From Opitutales bacterium (GTDB lineage Bacteria > Verrucomicrobiota > Verrucomicrobiia > Opitutales > Oceanipulchritudinaceae): a stretch of DNA of 24,272 bases. The stretch lies in assembly GCA_007123395.1 (NCBI GenBank), contig SKLD01000489.1, positions 1 through 24,272 on the forward strand, given 5' to 3'. The translations under genes and the position numbers were made by a program. The notes under the pieces are model-generated. The model was not told where the DNA came from. It made no database searches and saw only the letters and a program-made list of their open reading frames with translations. Each line of letters starts with the position of its first letter. The stretch's first letter is position 1. Below, piece after piece: positions 23,325 to 24,272 of this stretch.

Positions 23325-24272
23325 TTATGGCCTTTCTTCCATTTGGTCGGTAAGAACATTCCAGAATTTCCGTGGATTGGCCGATCCATCGTAGAAATAG
23401 AGCCATGTCTCACGCTCGAAATCGTAGAGAAACGGGTAGATCCTCCAGTTCGTAAAGACCCAACCCATGTCCGGAGTGTAGACGAATCCGGAAAACACCG
23501 GCGTAATCGCGTCGACCATGGCCGCCGCCACCGGGGCCACCGTAAGGCGCAGGACAGCGGTGCTCTCCATCGCTCCCTTCCGCGCGACGAGCGACACCGG
23601 GAAGGTTCCCGCATATTCCGGTCGGCCCGTGATTTCGCCTGTGGCCGTGTTCAGGGTCAGTCCCGCCGGCAGACCAAAGGCCGCATACGAATCCGGCTGA
23701 TTGCGCGCTTGGATCCTGAAATAGAAACCCTCGCCGACTTGGGCGTTGGCGTGCATCCAGTTTGTGATAGTGGGCGACTCTCCGTCGTCCTCGCCCGTGA
23801 TCGTGAGGAGAATGTGGCCGGAACTCCCGCTTGAATAATAGGCAGAGCGAATAAAAAGCCGCATGCCTTCTTCAGCAGTAAAGCTTAGCGAGGGCCAGGC
23901 AGAATACGGGGATTCCGGCATCAGGAATTCCATGCCGTGGAACGTGTGGCCATGAAGAACAGACAGGTATTTATGGTTCGTATCGCTGCCATGGGTGGTG
24001 ACTGTGTAGGTGCCGGTCGTCGGAACCGTCCATTCCCACCAGCAGGAGCGGCTTCCGCTTCCCTTTTCGAGAGCTTCATTGGCGGGATTCGCTGGCAGCG
24101 TGTAGACCAATGAGGAGAGGTGTGTACCAGTGAGCACCGCACGGTTGGCGAAGTTACCGCTGTTTGCTTTCGGAAGGGAACGGAACCGGGAGGTCGATAT
24201 CGGTTGATCCGATGTGTCCAGATTCAGGTTCAAAATTGCGGTTCCCATCCCCGCCGCGCTGTAGGCGGAGAT
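23325..24272 (-). CDS. C-terminal part of a large secreted protein with He_PIG (putative Ig) domain
   Basis: The frame runs off the right edge without a start; 315 residues are visible, ending at TAA 23325-23327. In order: a beta-rich region resembling a PPC-type (pre-peptidase C-terminal) domain (SCWWEWTVPTTGTYTVTTHG, then FIRSAYYSSGSSGHILLTIT); a He_PIG domain with the hallmark GLPAGLTLNTATGEITGRPE and FPVSLVARKGA; and an aromatic-rich tail (GFVYTPDMGWVFTNWRIYPF, LYDFERETWLYFYDG, KFWNVLTDQ). Tails of this Trp/Tyr-rich style end many long verrucomicrobial surface proteins. The role is unknown, probably exported or cell-surface. Internal in-frame methionines, for example at 24248, are not proposed as starts because the frame stays open with similar composition upstream. 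Confidence 0.7.
   Translation of the reverse strand: MSAYSAAGMGTAILNLNLDTSDQPISTSRFRSLPKANSGNFANRAVLTGTHLSSLVYTLPANPANEALEKGSGSRSCWWEWTVPTTGTYTVTTHGSDTNHKYLSVLHGHTFHGMEFLMPESPYSAWPSLSFTAEEGMRLFIRSAYYSSGSSGHILLTITGEDDGESPTITNWMHANAQVGEGFYFRIQARNQPDSYAAFGLPAGLTLNTATGEITGRPEYAGTFPVSLVARKGAMESTAVLRLTVAPVAAAMVDAITPVFSGFVYTPDMGWVFTNWRIYPFLYDFERETWLYFYDGSANPRKFWNVLTDQMEERP

Overview
The window is about 24 kb of GC-rich bacterial chromosome. It most resembles a verrucomicrobial (Opitutae/Puniceicoccales-like) genome. That placement is inferred from gene content: a TIGR03790-type protein, a ClpP of divergent sequence, a secreted protein with a putative-Ig (He_PIG) domain and an aromatic-rich C-terminus, and a full set of Gram-negative envelope genes. 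I saw no rRNA, tRNA, CRISPR array or intact insertion sequence.

Layout, left to right. (1) 1-230: the 3' end of a gene that looks like a REP-associated (IS200-type) transposase, followed by about 560 bp without a supported gene. (2) 795-5933: a compact run of mazG, a YgjP/M48-type zinc peptidase and a giant fused 5-oxoprolinase (HyuA+HyuB), overlapping end to end. (3) 6076-8497: infC, without the usual rpmI-rplT partners, overlapping a TIGR03790-family exported protein. (4) 8523-9110, minus strand: clpP. (5) 9412-13623: an exopolysaccharide export module made of an outer-membrane beta-barrel, a short periplasmic OPX (Wza-like) protein and a Wzc-like tyrosine autokinase. Strong hairpin terminators follow the first and third genes. 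(6) 13823-16640: a three-gene, translationally coupled unit of CYTH triphosphate-tunnel enzyme, CHAD protein and ParA-like ATPase. (7) 17134-20007: a complete pantothenate-to-phosphopantothenate operon, panB-panC-coaX-panD, joined by three ATGA overlaps. (8) 20110-20970: a membrane-anchored protein, possibly of LolA-like fold. (9) 21001-23148, minus strand: ppk1. (10) 23325-24272, minus strand: the C-terminal part of a secreted repeat/Ig-like protein with its own terminator.

The most interesting unit is CYTH-CHAD-ParA. CHAD domains are known polyphosphate binders, and CYTH enzymes of this type hydrolyse short or triphosphate chains. ParA/MinD-family ATPases position plasmids, chromosomes, carboxysomes and other cargo. 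Their tight coupling, with polyphosphate kinase about 4.4 kb away, suggests a system for positioning or inheriting polyphosphate granules. That is an inference, not something the sequence proves. Second in interest is the export module, where a short OPX protein without a membrane helix or lipobox sits next to a dedicated beta-barrel, as in the Wzp-type arrangement. Its kinase carries tyrosine-rich tracts at both ends.
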